A DNA stretch of 64,000 nt, from assembly GCA_014874475.1 (NCBI GenBank), contig JADBJJ010000026.1, positions 186,001 through 250,000 on the forward strand, written 5' to 3'. Made by a program: the position numbers and the translations under genes. The stretch is from Chloroflexota bacterium (lineage in GTDB: Bacteria; Chloroflexota; Anaerolineae; B4-G1; DUEL01). The notes under the pieces were generated by a model. It was not told the DNA's origin. It ran no database searches and saw only the letters and a list, made by a program, of their open reading frames with translations. This document shows, in pieces, positions 31,185 to 41,904 of this stretch. Each line of letters starts with the position of its first letter. The first letter of the stretch is position 1.

Positions 31185-33179
31185 ATGAAGGCGAAAACTT
31201 ACGGGGTTTTCCTCCCGGCGTTGCTTCTGGTTCTCCTCCTGGCCGCTGGTCTGCGCTTCTACCGGCTGGATACCCAGTCCTTCTGGAGCGACGAGGGGAA
31301 CGCCATCCGAGCGGCCCAGCGTTCCATCCCTCTGGTCATCGCAGCGGCGCGGGGGGACATCCATCCCCCGGGGTACTACCTGTTGCTCCATTTCTGGCGC
31401 ATTCCCACGGGCGATAGCGAGTTCGCCGTCCGGGCCCTCTCCGTCTACATCGGCCTGTTGACGGTCGCGCTCACCGGACGGTTAGGGAGACGGATGCTGG
31501 GACATGGCGTGGGGGTGGGGGCTGCGTTCCTGGCTGCTGTCTCCCCTCTGGCCGTCTACTACTCCCAGGAGGCGCGGATGTACAGCCTGCTGGGCCTGAT
31601 CTCCGTCGCCTCTACCGACCTCCTCTGGAGTCTCTTTCGTCGCCCCCGCCCGCTGACGGGCCTGCTCTACGCTCTGGTCGTTGCCGCAGGCCTCTACGTC
31701 CACTATTTCTTCCCCTTCATCCTGGTCGCCCACAACCTGCTGGTCTTCGGACGGTGGGGGTTACGGGCGGGCGATCGCTTCCGGGGCAGGGCTCGTTCCT
31801 ATCTCTCTGGGGACAACTGCCAGGATTGCTTCCCCGGCGATCCTGTTCCGGGGCCTGTCCCGGAAGGGCAACCGCGGGAAGAGTTGCCCCTGCGGAAGTG
31901 GCTTGCCCTCCAGGGGCTGGTGGTGCTTCTGTATCTCCCCTGGTTGCCCGCTGCGCTTCGGGCGACGGGGTGGCCTTCTGCCGGACGGGGGTACACCCTG
32001 GAAGCAGCGCTGTTGGATATTTTCCGTGTCCTGACGGTAGGCATCACCCAGGAGGCAATCCCGGCCCGCCCGGTGCTGATTGGTGCAGGGGTTCTGCTGG
32101 CCCTGGGGCTGTGGCCCCGCCGAAAAATAGCGCTTGTTCGGACGACATTGGCCCTCTGGCTACTGGTCCCCCTCGTCCTTATCTTCGCCTTTGATCTCTA
32201 CAAACCGGCCTACCTCAAGTTCCTGCTGGCCATTCTCCCCCCCTTTCACATCCTGCTGGCGGCAGGCGTCCACAACCTGGTCCGCCCTTTCCGGCGTTCC
32301 CGTCCTCCCCTCGCATCTGCACTCTACCCCTGCACGTTTCACGCTCTCATGTTTTACGCCCTCACGTTTTACGTCCTCCTCCCCTCCCTCCGCAACCTGT
32401 ACTTCAACCCCGCCTATGCGCGGGACAACTACCGGCAGATTGCTGCCGCCATCACATCACTGGGCCAGCCTGGGGACGGCGTCATCCTCAACGCTCCGAA
32501 TCAGTGGGAAGTCTTTACGTACTACTACCAGGGCGACCTTCCTCTCTATCCCGCACCGTATCACCCGACCCCGGAGCAGGTCGTGGACTGGCTATCGCCG
32601 ATCCTCTCTTCCCATCGGCGGCTCTTCGTCCTCTACTGGGGAGACCGGGAAGCGGATCCGGAGCGCCGGGTGGAGAACCTGCTGGCGGACAGGGCTTATC
32701 CGGCCTGGGGCCACTGGTACGGGCGGGTTCGGGTATCTCTCTACGGTCTGGGACCGTTGCCAGAGGAGCCCCAGGTGGTCGTCCGCGCCCGATGGGGCCC
32801 GGAGATACTCCTGCACGGCTACGCTCTTGGGGAGGGCCCTTTTGCGCCTGGCGACGTGGTACCCGTCACCCTCTTCTGGGAGGCGAACGCGCCGCCGGGG
32901 CGGTACAAGGTTTTCCTGCACCTGATGGACGAGGGGGGAACCCTGGTTGCGCAGAACGACGCCGAACCCCGGGGTGATCTCTCGCCGACCTTCATCTGGT
33001 CGGTCGGGGAACGGATAACCGACCGGCACGGGGTATACCTCCCGCCGGACCTCCCCCCGGGCCGGTACTGGCTGAAAGTCGGGATGTACCGCCCGGATAC
33101 CGGCGAGCGGCTACCCCTCTCTCTGGATGAGACCCCAGCGGGGGATTCCCTGGAACTAGGGGAATTGGTGGTCCGTTGA
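31185..33179 (+). CDS. GT39-like membrane glycosyltransferase
   Basis: This 664-residue integral membrane protein is of the ArnT/PMT type (GT-C fold). The first helix ([16 protein letters not shown]) is followed by [17 protein letters not shown], whose Asp-Glu is the catalytic acidic motif of the family. About ten helices run to residue 430, and then a soluble domain of 230 residues with a beta-sandwich end ([17 protein letters not shown]) follows. It would transfer a sugar from a lipid carrier outside the membrane. The helix at about residues 380-400 is encoded by a repeat-like stretch. ATG 31179 is an alternative start. Confidence 0.82.
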   Translation: MKAKTYGVFLPALLLVLLLAAGLRFYRLDTQSFWSDEGNAIRAAQRSIPLVIAAARGDIHPPGYYLLLHFWRIPTGDSEFAVRALSVYIGLLTVALTGRLGRRMLGHGVGVGAAFLAAVSPLAVYYSQEARMYSLLGLISVASTDLLWSLFRRPRPLTGLLYALVVAAGLYVHYFFPFILVAHNLLVFGRWGLRAGDRFRGRARSYLSGDNCQDCFPGDPVPGPVPEGQPREELPLRKWLALQGLVVLLYLPWLPAALRATGWPSAGRGYTLEAALLDIFRVLTVGITQEAIPARPVLIGAGVLLALGLWPRRKIALVRTTLALWLLVPLVLIFAFDLYKPAYLKFLLAILPPFHILLAAGVHNLVRPFRRSRPPLASALYPCTFHALMFYALTFYVLLPSLRNLYFNPAYARDNYRQIAAAITSLGQPGDGVILNAPNQWEVFTYYYQGDLPLYPAPYHPTPEQVVDWLSPILSSHRRLFVLYWGDREADPERRVENLLADRAYPAWGHWYGRVRVSLYGLGPLPEEPQVVVRARWGPEILLHGYALGEGPFAPGDVVPVTLFWEANAPPGRYKVFLHLMDEGGTLVAQNDAEPRGDLSPTFIWSVGERITDRHGVYLPPDLPPGRYWLKVGMYRPDTGERLPLSLDETPAGDSLELGELVVR

Positions 33180-33205
33180 CCCTCTTTGCTCTACCTCCAC
33201 CGGGG

Positions 33206-33234
33206 TTGACAAAACTATCTCCCCATGCTACCAT
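33206..33234 (+). promoter_or_regulatory. Promoter of mtnA, nearly leaderless
   Basis: TTGACA (33206-33211) and TACCAT (33229-33234) are 17 bases apart. Transcription would begin near 33241, only a few bases before the mtnA ATG at 33245, and no ribosome site exists. Confidence 0.55.
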
Positions 33235-33244
33235 AACTTGGTCT

Positions 33245-34282
33245 ATGCGGACGGTAGAATGGAACGAAGAGAGAGTTTGTCTGATTGACCAGCGGGTCCT
33301 GCCCGCCGAATTCCGCGTCCTGCGGCTGGAGACGCCCGAGGAGGTCGCGCGGGCCATTCGGGATATGGCGGTTCGGGGAGCGCCAGCCATCGGTGCTGCC
33401 GCTGCCTTTGGCCTGGCGCTGGCTGCCCGCCGAAGTCGCGCTGCCGACCGAGCGGGCCTCTGGCGCGACCTGGAAGAAGCCGCCGCTATCTTGCGGGCCG
33501 CTCGTCCCACTGCTGTCAACCTGGCCTGGGCGCTGGAACGGGTGCTCCGGCGGTGCGCGGCTGAATCGGACCCCGATGCCATCCGTGGGGTCGCGCTGGC
33601 GGAGGCCCAGGCCATCGCCGATGAGGATGTGGAGGTGAACCGGCGGCTGGGAGAATTTGGCGCCGCCCTGATCCCCGACGGCGCCACCATTCTTCATCAC
33701 TGTAACACCGGCGCGCTGGCGACGGTGGACTACGGGACCGCCCTGGGTGTCATCCGCACTGCCCACGAGCAGGGAAAGCGCGTCCATGTCCTAGTGGATG
33801 AAACCCGCCCGCTCCTGCAGGGGGCCCGTCTGACCGCGTGGGAACTCCAGCAATTGGGCATTCCCTTCACCCTCATTGCCGATAATGCCGCCGGGCACTT
33901 CCTGCGCACCGGGCAGGTGAACCTGGTCCTGGTGGGAGCCGATCGGGTGGCCGCCAACGGCGATGTCGCCAACAAGATTGGCACCTACAAACTGGCGGTG
34001 GCGGCGAAGGAGAACGGCGTCCCCTTCTACCCCTGTGTCCCCACCTCCACCATTGACCTCTCCACCCCGACGGGAGACGACATCCCCATAGAAGAGCGGC
34101 CGCCGGAGGAAGTGACCGATCTGGTATTTCGGGGCATGCCGATCGCACCATCGGGGGTTCGGGTCGCCAACCCCGCTTTTGACGTCACCCCCCACCGCTA
34201 CGTCACGGGCATCATCACCGAGAAAGGTATCGCCTATCCGCCCTTTGGGGTGAGTTTACGCCGGATAGTGGAGACCCCCTAA
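33245..34282 (+). CDS. mtnA: Methylthioribose-1-phosphate isomerase
   Basis: This 345-residue enzyme converts methylthioribose 1-phosphate to methylthioribulose 1-phosphate in methionine salvage. It has [20 protein letters not shown] near the N-terminus, the catalytic-cysteine segment [14 protein letters not shown] and the catalytic-aspartate segment [19 protein letters not shown], all as in MtnA rather than eIF2B. I start at ATG 33245, which gives [11 protein letters not shown], the normal MtnA beginning. The same cluster holds a PfkB kinase and ahcY, so the region handles by-products of SAM use. Confidence 0.93.
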   Translation: MRTVEWNEERVCLIDQRVLPAEFRVLRLETPEEVARAIRDMAVRGAPAIGAAAAFGLALAARRSRAADRAGLWRDLEEAAAILRAARPTAVNLAWALERVLRRCAAESDPDAIRGVALAEAQAIADEDVEVNRRLGEFGAALIPDGATILHHCNTGALATVDYGTALGVIRTAHEQGKRVHVLVDETRPLLQGARLTAWELQQLGIPFTLIADNAAGHFLRTGQVNLVLVGADRVAANGDVANKIGTYKLAVAAKENGVPFYPCVPTSTIDLSTPTGDDIPIEERPPEEVTDLVFRGMPIAPSGVRVANPAFDVTPHRYVTGIITEKGIAYPPFGVSLRRIVETP

Positions 34283-34325
34283 GTGAGATCAGCGCTCCAG
34301 GTTCTGAACGAACTACGAAAAAGGA

Positions 34326-34372
34326 CTCATCACGCATCACGCACCACGTTTCACTCATCACGTTTCACGGAG
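34326..34372. repeat. Imperfect tandem CATCACG/TTTCACG words
   Basis: Between mtnA and the PfkB gene lies CATCACGCATCACG, CACCACGTTTCACTC and ATCACGTTTCACG. Related words occur at 5345-5376, 32324-32381 (inside a gene) and 56457-56556. Confidence 0.75.
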
Positions 34373-34377
34373 TCCCT

Positions 34378-35343
34378 ATGAACATCGTCGTTACCGGTTC
34401 TATTTCCTATGACTACCTGATGCGCTTCCCGGGCCGCTTTGTGGAGCATATCCTGCCCGAACAACTCCATCGTATCTCCCTCAGTTTCCTGGTGGACGAC
34501 ATGCGCCGTCAGTGGGGCGGCTGCGCGGCTAACATTGCCTATAACTTGGCCCTTCTGGGGGAACGTCCCTACCTGATGGGCACCGTCGGGCAGGACTTCG
34601 GGGAATACCGGCAGTGGCTGGAGTCCCATGGAGTGGATACATCCCTCACCCGCGAGGAGCCCGACCTTTTCACCGCCTCCTTCTTTGCCAACACCGACCT
34701 GGACGGAAACCAGATTTGCAGTTTCTACACTGGCGCGATGGCGCGAGCGCGAGAACTCTCCTTCCATAGCCTGAACCTCCACCCTGTGGACCTAGTGGTG
34801 ATTTCCCCCAACGACCCGCAGGCGATGGTCCGCTACGCTGCCGAATGTCAGGAACTGGGCATCCCGTATCTTTATGACCCCAGCCAGCAGATCATTCGCC
34901 TGAGCGGGGAGGAGTTGAGAGCGGGGCTTTTCGGTTGTGACCTGCTGGTGGTCAACGCCTATGAGTTTGAGATGCTCCGCCAGAAGACGGGTCTGAGCAC
35001 CGACCAGATTCACGCTGCGCCCCATCGCGCCTGTGTGGTAACCTACGGCGCCGACGGCTCCCACATCTGGGCCGACGGGCGCCTCCATGAGATTCCTGCT
35101 GTTCCTCCCCACCACATCGCCGACCCTACCGGCGTGGGGGATGCCTACCGGGCCGGCCTGATCAAGGGGCTGGCGCTGGGCCTCCCCTGGGACCTGGCGG
35201 GGCGGATGGGGAGTTTGGCCGCCACCTACGTACTGGAGAACCCCGGCGGCCAGGGCCACTTCTACACCCCTGCCGAGTTCGTCTGTCGGTTTCGGGAGTA
35301 TTTTGATGACGAAGGGGGATTAGATTCGTTGCTAAGGGGTTAG
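34378..35343 (+). CDS. PfkB-family kinase, probably adenosine/nucleoside kinase
   Basis: This 321-residue ribokinase-fold protein begins MNIVVTGSISYDYLMRFPG. The N-terminal sugar-binding motif is in WGGCAANIAYNLALLGERP, and the C-terminal PfkB signature DPTGVGDAYRAG at about 254-265 carries the catalytic Asp. Ribokinase, fructokinase and adenosine kinase share these motifs. The location between mtnA and ahcY makes adenosine the most likely substrate, because ahcY releases adenosine that must be phosphorylated to pull its reaction. This is inference from context; pseudouridine (with psuG upstream) is the alternative. Confidence 0.82.
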   Translation: MNIVVTGSISYDYLMRFPGRFVEHILPEQLHRISLSFLVDDMRRQWGGCAANIAYNLALLGERPYLMGTVGQDFGEYRQWLESHGVDTSLTREEPDLFTASFFANTDLDGNQICSFYTGAMARARELSFHSLNLHPVDLVVISPNDPQAMVRYAAECQELGIPYLYDPSQQIIRLSGEELRAGLFGCDLLVVNAYEFEMLRQKTGLSTDQIHAAPHRACVVTYGADGSHIWADGRLHEIPAVPPHHIADPTGVGDAYRAGLIKGLALGLPWDLAGRMGSLAATYVLENPGGQGHFYTPAEFVCRFREYFDDEGGLDSLLRG

Positions 35344-35349
35344 AAGACG

Positions 35350-36228
35350 ATGATTTTTGAGACCATCTCGGCACAATGGCAGGATCAGTTTGAAGGCCTG
35401 GTGAGCCATATCAGAGAATACGGGCTTATCGTGTCGCCCTATATCACCACCCCTCCTGTTGAGCGCATTGTGGACATCCTGAGGAGGCAGGATGCCGCGT
35501 TGACCATCCGGCTGGATGTACTGACTGACCTCTCAACCCCTCATATCCTGTATGGCTCTACAGATCCTACGGCGATTCTTTTGCTGATGGACGCTGTCCC
35601 TGGTACCCGGATTACCTATCTTCCACGACTACACGCTAAAGTCTACATCGCCGACGAAAGTGAAGCTATTATCACGTCGGCCAATCTGACCGAGCATGGT
35701 CTATTGTGGAACTACGAGTATGGCGTTCGGATCGTGGACCCAACTTACGTACGTCAGATTCGGGAAGATATCCTTGCGTATGGACGACTTGGCAATCTCG
35801 TTTCCAGACCAGAGATTGAACGATTGGCGCAGATAGCTGAAGAATTGAGAGAAAAGAGGCAGCGTATTGAGCGGGAAGCAAAGGAAGAACTGTTAAAAGA
35901 ATTTCAGCAGCGCGTGAACGATGCTGAGAACGAGTTGATGGAAATCCGTGCCAGCGGCAAGACCACAAACGGCATCTTTGCTGATACCATCGTATACCTG
36001 CTGCGCAAGTATGGCCCGATGCGGACCGTTGAACTTCACCCCCGCATCCAGCAGATTCACCCCGACCTGTGCAATGATAGCATAGACCGGGTCATCAAAG
36101 GTGTGCATTTCGGCAAGAAGTGGAAGCATTATGTCCGGAACGCCCAGCAGACCCTCAAGCGTCAGGGGGTGATTGATTTTGACGGTCAGAAGTGGTACCT
36201 CATTCAGGAGAACTATGTCAACCAGTAG
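35350..36228 (+). CDS. Phospholipase D-like (HKD) protein, possibly a nuclease
   Basis: This 292-residue protein has one complete HKD motif, H95-x-K97-x4-D102, followed by S110-A-N112, in the order of PLD superfamily nucleases. A charged coiled coil follows at about 155-205, and the C-terminal 75 residues resemble a winged helix. Single-HKD proteins act as dimers; many are nucleases such as BfiI, and others are defence proteins. Base composition is noticeably more AT-rich than in the flanking mtnA, kinase and ahcY genes, which suggests transfer into the cluster. It starts six bases after the kinase stop and is cotranscribed with it. No secretion signal. Confidence 0.75.
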   Translation: MIFETISAQWQDQFEGLVSHIREYGLIVSPYITTPPVERIVDILRRQDAALTIRLDVLTDLSTPHILYGSTDPTAILLLMDAVPGTRITYLPRLHAKVYIADESEAIITSANLTEHGLLWNYEYGVRIVDPTYVRQIREDILAYGRLGNLVSRPEIERLAQIAEELREKRQRIEREAKEELLKEFQQRVNDAENELMEIRASGKTTNGIFADTIVYLLRKYGPMRTVELHPRIQQIHPDLCNDSIDRVIKGVHFGKKWKHYVRNAQQTLKRQGVIDFDGQKWYLIQENYVNQ

Positions 36229-37521
<1,293 letters not shown>

Positions 37522-37781
37522 GTGACGGTCTGGTTCTTTGAGAATCGGCGTGGTCGGCTGAGCCGCCGTTTCCCCCCAACGGTATAAACGTGCGGGGAGA
37601 GATAGACGTATGGGGAGGGGAAAGGAGAGGGCGGCAGCCTTCGGCCGCTGTTCTAAATCTCCTCTATCCTCTCCCATCCCCGCGTCACGAAGCAGCAGCG
37701 GGGAGAGGGCAGGGGGACTGACCCGTTTGCTTCAAGTGCGGGAAGGAGGGTCGGGAAGGCCGTCCTGCAGGGAGGAAAACC
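37522..37781. repeat. Spacer with dispersed hairpin repeat
   Basis: No gene. Bases about 37605-37715 carry GGGGAGGGG, GAGGGCGGCAGCCTTCGGCC and, later, CAGCAGCGGGGAGAGGGC, the reverse-oriented relative of 1593-1690. CGGCTGAGCCGCCG at about 37555 is a further small inverted repeat. The thpR ribosome site (GGAGG) is at 37771. Confidence 0.5.
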
Positions 37782-38405
37782 GTGGAAACCATCCGCACAT
37801 TTATTGCGATTATCCTTCCGGATGCCATCATTCGGCAACTGGCCCAGGTGCAGCGGCAACTGGAGCGACAAGTGCCGCCGGAGAGCGTCCGCTGGGTGAA
37901 ACCGGAGGGGATTCACCTGACCCTGAAGTTTCTGGGGGATACTCCGGTGGGCAAACTGGACGCCATCCGGGCCGCGCTGGGAGAGGTGGCATCCAGGGCC
38001 TCGCCATGTGCATTGACCGTCGGCGGGCTGGGATGTTTCCCCAACGCGCGGCGGCCGCGTGTTATCTGGGTGGGCGTTCAGGCTATGGGGGAAGAACTGG
38101 CTTCCCTGCAACGGGCGGTGGAACGGGCGATGAAACCGCTGGGGTTTCCCCCTGAAGGGCGAGATTTCACCCCTCACCTGACCCTGGGGCGGGTGCGGGA
38201 CCGCATTCCTCCGGCTGACCTCTCCCGCCTCGGTGCCCTGGTCTCTTCCACCGACATCGGGACGTTGGGAGAGGTTCAGGCGCGCAGTTTCGCTCTGATC
38301 CAGAGTGTCCTGAAGCCCTCCGGGGCCGAATACACTCCGCTGGCCGAGTTCCTGATCGGACCCGACGGAGCCGCTATCCTCCGGACACCACAGAGACCAG
38401 TTTGA
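37782..38405 (+). CDS. thpR: RNA 2',3'-cyclic phosphodiesterase (LigT/ThpR)
   Basis: This 207-residue 2H phosphoesterase has the two required HxT/Sx motifs, HLTL at residues 45-48 and HLTL at 132-135. It has the family N-terminus RTFIAIILPDAI and the internal FPNARRPRVIWVG segment. It opens 2',3'-cyclic phosphates on RNA ends. Translation starts with GTG at 37782, six bases after GGAGG. Its last 32 bases overlap the end of the convergent ThiS/MoaD-like gene. Confidence 0.92.
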   Translation: METIRTFIAIILPDAIIRQLAQVQRQLERQVPPESVRWVKPEGIHLTLKFLGDTPVGKLDAIRAALGEVASRASPCALTVGGLGCFPNARRPRVIWVGVQAMGEELASLQRAVERAMKPLGFPPEGRDFTPHLTLGRVRDRIPPADLSRLGALVSSTDIGTLGEVQARSFALIQSVLKPSGAEYTPLAEFLIGPDGAAILRTPQRPV

Positions 38406-38562
38406 CCGTATCTCCCGGCTCCAGTACAGTGTCCTCGGTGAGCAGTTTCCCATCCCGTACGGCCAGCACCGTTTCCGGAATCAATCCCACTTTCTCTATC
38501 GCCTGGCGGACGGTCATCCGCCCCTCCAGTTCCCATTCCCGGTCTCGGTAGATGAGTTTCAT
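38374..38562 (-). CDS. ThiS/MoaD-like ubiquitin-fold sulfur carrier
   Basis: This 62-residue protein has a beta-grasp pattern (MKLIYRDREWELEGRMTVRQ, PGDTVKLVSVVSGG) and ends with the diagnostic Gly-Gly. Such carriers receive sulfur as a C-terminal thiocarboxylate after adenylation by an E1-like enzyme; the MoeB/ThiF protein at 2567 is a candidate. I start at ATG 38562 because AGGAG is correctly spaced there. It lies 15 bases after the isoaspartyl peptidase stop on the same strand, and its 3' end overlaps the convergent thpR gene. Confidence 0.85.
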   Translation of the reverse strand: MKLIYRDREWELEGRMTVRQAIEKVGLIPETVLAVRDGKLLTEDTVLEPGDTVKLVSVVSGG

Positions 38563-38577
38563 GCTCACCTCCTGATG

Positions 38578-39489
38578 TCATCGGACGCGGATCCCTGCGC
38601 GGCAGGTGCCATCTGGGGTGACAACAGCCCAGGCCATATGCGGGGTGGTGTGGGCGATGCCGTAGCGACCGCGCGGGTCCAGCACGATCAGGCCGCCATA
38701 GCCGCCCGTCCGCTCCGCCAGCAGGGCCAGCACCTCCTCCGCGGCTTCCTGCGGACTCTTCCCCGCCCCCACTCGCGCGCAGACGGCGCCGGTCGCCAGG
38801 ATACGCATCAACGCCTCTCCATCCCCGGTGGCAGAGGCCGCTGCCGACCGGTCATCAGCGTAGGCGCCGCAGCCGACCAATGGCGAATCCCCCACCCGGC
38901 CCGGCCATTTGCCCGGTTTGCCACCAGTAGAGGTTGCCGCTGCCAGATGCCCTTCCCGGTCCAGCGCGACCGCCCCTACCGTTCCGGTGGAGTTGAAGAG
39001 TTCGGCCGCGTAGAGGCCCTCTCCGGCCCGCCAGGCTTCCCAGCGGGCCCGCTCCCGCTCCACCACCAGTTCCTCCGACGGGATCAGGCCCATCCCGTGC
39101 TGCCGGGCGAACTCCTCCGCGCCGGAATCCACCAGGAAGTTGTGTGGTCCCTTCTCCATAATCAGGCGGGCCAGTGTTACCGGATTGCGGATGCGCCGAA
39201 CGGCGGCCACAGCCCCCAGGCGCAGCGTCTGTCCGTCCATAATGATGGCGTCCAGTTCCACCTCGCCGATGGCGTTCAGGCAAGACCCCCGCCCAGCATC
39301 AAAGGTCGGGTCATCTTCCAGAAGGCGGACTGCCGTCTCCACCGCGTCCAGCGCTGAACCGCCCGCGCGCAGCACCTCCCATCCGGCGGCCGCCGCGCGC
39401 TGACACCCCTCCACGTGCGGCCCATGCTCTTCCTCTGGAATCTTCCACGCACCCCCGTGAACAACGATTACAGGTGTCCGGTTCATCAT
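38578..39489 (-). CDS. Isoaspartyl peptidase / L-asparaginase (Ntn type)
   Basis: This 303-residue plant-type asparaginase precursor begins PVIVVHGGAWKIP and cleaves itself before Thr170 in NSTGTVGAVALD. Thr170 then serves as the nucleophile of the beta subunit, and ATSTGG lies in the substrate pocket. Members hydrolyse isoaspartyl dipeptides formed by protein ageing, which is useful at high temperature, and sometimes asparagine. Two adjacent ATG codons (39489, 39486) are possible starts, with only a weak purine stretch upstream. Confidence 0.92.
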   Translation of the reverse strand: MMNRTPVIVVHGGAWKIPEEEHGPHVEGCQRAAAAGWEVLRAGGSALDAVETAVRLLEDDPTFDAGRGSCLNAIGEVELDAIIMDGQTLRLGAVAAVRRIRNPVTLARLIMEKGPHNFLVDSGAEEFARQHGMGLIPSEELVVERERARWEAWRAGEGLYAAELFNSTGTVGAVALDREGHLAAATSTGGKPGKWPGRVGDSPLVGCGAYADDRSAAASATGDGEALMRILATGAVCARVGAGKSPQEAAEEVLALLAERTGGYGGLIVLDPRGRYGIAHTTPHMAWAVVTPDGTCRAGIRVR

Positions 39490-39554
39490 CTGTCCGTCTT
39501 TCAAGCAGTGGTGCGAATGCAGCCGAAGGCCGCTTCCGCAAGCGCTCTCTTTCC

Positions 39555-40535
39555 TCACTTTTGCTGACAGATCATCGCCTGCCCGATGAGCGTGGGCAAA
39601 TCGGGCCGGTTGAAGCCCAGCGCCCGTGCGTATCGGAAGGCCGCTTCGGCATCCCCGCAGCGGCCGGTGTGCAGATACGCCGTCCCCAGCGCCAGGGCCA
39701 GAGTCGCTGCTGGGTTCCCGGAGACCACGCCCAGGGAGGAGTCTCCGGCCTCCATCAGCGCCTGCGCCTGTTCGTAGCAGATGAGGGCCTCTCGCCAGGC
39801 CCTCTCGGCGGCGTAGACCTCTCCCAGGACAAACCACAGCGCAGCCGGGCTCCTCTCCTGCTCTATGGTCTCCCCCAACACCCGGATGGCAACGCGGGGC
39901 AAGCCCTGAGCCAGCAGGGCCTGGCCCCGGTAATACATCCGCATCGGGTCGTCGGGATGGAGACGGGCGTACTCAGCGGCCAGTTCGGCCATCCGGTCGG
40001 AGCGGGCCGCCGCTACCGCACACTCCCAGCGGACCGGGAAAAGGGCCGGTGAAAGCGTTGGGTTCCGCTGCACTGCCGCGTTGTAGGCATCCAGCGCCTG
40101 AAGAGGGTCATTGAAGGCCCGGCGGAGGACCTCCCCCAGCAAAGCATAAGCCCCGGCGTCCTCCGGGGCCAGCATGATAGCCGTCTGCGAGTCCCGCAGG
40201 GCCGCTGGGCCATCTCCCAGGGCCAGGTGGACGGCCGCCCGTGCCCGGTAGGCGGGGGCGAAGCCCGGGTCCAGTTCCAGAGTACGGGAGAAAGTTGCCC
40301 GGGCACACTCCCAGTCCCCCGCCTGCTGGCAGGCCAGCCCCTGTTCGTAAAGGACGGCGGGGCCGGGCGTCGGTGTCGGCGACGGAACCGGCAGCGGAGA
40401 GATAGCAGCGGGAGAGGGCGCTACCGTACAGCCGGTGAGGGCCAGGAGCAATATTCCCAGAATGCTCTGAACCCGGTGACGGTCACCTCTGGTCGCCCGT
40501 AAGGTGACCGTCACCCTGCGAAGCGCAACCGTCAC
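39555..40535 (-). CDS. TPR-repeat lipoprotein
   Basis: This 326-residue protein has a lipoprotein signal ([13 protein letters not shown], Cys36 lipidated), a short Pro/Thr/Ser linker and then tetratricopeptide repeats from about residue 60 ([38 protein letters not shown] and similar units) to the end. It is probably an outer-surface scaffold. The GTG at 40535 overlaps the kbl stop as GTGA, which suggests coupling, although the 20-residue charged extension ahead of the signal is unusually long. A GTG at 40514 is an alternative. Two inverted 13-base palindromes lie in this 5' part. Confidence 0.8.
   Translation of the reverse strand: MTVALRRVTVTLRATRGDRHRVQSILGILLLALTGCTVAPSPAAISPLPVPSPTPTPGPAVLYEQGLACQQAGDWECARATFSRTLELDPGFAPAYRARAAVHLALGDGPAALRDSQTAIMLAPEDAGAYALLGEVLRRAFNDPLQALDAYNAAVQRNPTLSPALFPVRWECAVAAARSDRMAELAAEYARLHPDDPMRMYYRGQALLAQGLPRVAIRVLGETIEQERSPAALWFVLGEVYAAERAWREALICYEQAQALMEAGDSSLGVVSGNPAATLALALGTAYLHTGRCGDAEAAFRYARALGFNRPDLPTLIGQAMICQQK
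40475..40515. repeat. Inverted pair of 13-base palindromes
   Basis: GGTGACGGTCACC at 40475-40487 and GGTGACCGTCACC at 40503-40515 are exact complements, and each is nearly self-palindromic. They lie at the 5' end of the TPR lipoprotein frame and could be a hairpin or operator. Confidence 0.75.
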
Positions 40536-41716
40536 CCAACGACTCCCAGTTCCTTCCCGACCTTCGCGAACTTTTCCAGACCGTAGTCCAGATCATCTCT
40601 GCTCAGCATAGCGGAGACCATGACCCGGATGCGAGCCTGGCCCTTGGGGACGGTGGGGTAGCCGATGGCCATCGCGAAGACGCCTTCTTCAAAGAGGCGG
40701 CGGCTGAACTGCTGGGCCAGCGGGGCCTCTCCCAGCATCACTGGCGTGATGGGGGTCACACTGCGACCCACGTCAAAGCCCAACCGCTTCATCTCCCCCT
40801 TGAAGTAGCGGGTGTTTTCCCAGAGACGGTCCACCAGTTCGGTGGACTCGGAGAGGATGTCCACCGCCGCTATGCACGCAGCGGTATCGGTGGCGGTAAC
40901 GGCGTTAGAGAACAGGAAGGGGCGGGCCCGCTGACGCAGATAGTCTATGACCACCTTCTTGCCGGAGATAATCCCGCCGACGACGCCGAAGGCTTTGGAG
41001 AAGGTGCCGATCTCAATGTCAAACTTCCCGTGGAGGCCAAAGTGGTCCACAATGCCGCGACCGCCGTGGCCCAGGACACCCTCACCGTGGGCATCGTCCA
41101 CCATAGTGATGAGCCCGTAGCGCTCCGCGACCTCGTAGATTTTGTCCAGCGGGGCTATGTCGCCATCCATAGAGAAGACGCCATCGGTGATGACCATGCC
41201 GCGCCGGAAGTTGGAGAGATTCTCCTTGACCTTAGCCTCCAGGTCGTCGGGATCGCAGTGCTCATAGACGATGATTTTGGCCCCGCTGAGGCGACATCCA
41301 TCAATGATAGAGGCGTGATTCAGCCGGTCGGAGAAGATGACATCCTCCCGGCCCACCAGGGGCGGGATGGCGGCCTGATTGGCGCAGAAGCCGGACTGGA
41401 CGTAGAGGGCGTCTTCCACATGCTTGAACTCGGCGACCTTCCGCTCCAGTTCCACGTGGATGCTGAGAGTCCCAGCGATGGAGCGGACCGCCGTTGGCCC
41501 AACGCCCCAGTGGTCCAGCGCCTCGTGAGCCGCTTGGACCAGTCGGGGGTGGGTCGCCAGGCCCAGGTAGTTGTTGGTGCAGAGGTTGAGGACCTTTTTG
41601 CCGTCCACAATCATCCGTGGGCCGGGGGCCGAACCGATAGTACGCAGATGGATGAAGAGGCCAGAATCTTGCAGCGCGGCCATCTCCTCGCGGATGAAGT
41701 CAAATTTGTCGCCCAT
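40532..41716 (-). CDS. kbl: Glycine C-acetyltransferase (2-amino-3-ketobutyrate CoA ligase)
   Basis: This 394-residue PLP enzyme of the alpha-oxoamine synthase family joins glycine and acetyl-CoA, or splits 2-amino-3-ketobutyrate in threonine breakdown. The Schiff-base lysine is Lys241 in [12 protein letters not shown]. The cofactor ring is held by Asp208 in [12 protein letters not shown], and His134 in LNHAS stacks on it. It could also be an 8-amino-7-oxononanoate synthase, but the N-terminus and the absence of bio genes favour kbl. No threonine dehydrogenase is adjacent. AAGGAG precedes ATG 41716, and a consensus promoter lies at 41905-41933. Confidence 0.85.
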   Translation of the reverse strand: MGDKFDFIREEMAALQDSGLFIHLRTIGSAPGPRMIVDGKKVLNLCTNNYLGLATHPRLVQAAHEALDHWGVGPTAVRSIAGTLSIHVELERKVAEFKHVEDALYVQSGFCANQAAIPPLVGREDVIFSDRLNHASIIDGCRLSGAKIIVYEHCDPDDLEAKVKENLSNFRRGMVITDGVFSMDGDIAPLDKIYEVAERYGLITMVDDAHGEGVLGHGGRGIVDHFGLHGKFDIEIGTFSKAFGVVGGIISGKKVVIDYLRQRARPFLFSNAVTATDTAACIAAVDILSESTELVDRLWENTRYFKGEMKRLGFDVGRSVTPITPVMLGEAPLAQQFSRRLFEEGVFAMAIGYPTVPKGQARIRVMVSAMLSRDDLDYGLEKFAKVGKELGVVG

Positions 41717-41904
41717 AGTCTTGCTCCTTAGTGGAACAGCGAATTTTTTCCACTTGTACGATTCGTACGGTTGCACCGCAAAGGACGAGAAAGTTGTGTG
41801 GATTTCTTTTGCGCCCTTTGTGGTCTTTAGTAAGGGACTCCCGCACCCGAGCGTCGCCGGGTAATCGTACAGGTAGAACTTTTCCCGTCGGGTCAGCGGA
41901 GGTC

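Noticed and set aside
41717-41900. Glycine riboswitch in the kbl leader
   Set aside because: The conserved GGAGAG and ACCG core elements are missing; the leader consists of dispersed words and a palindrome.
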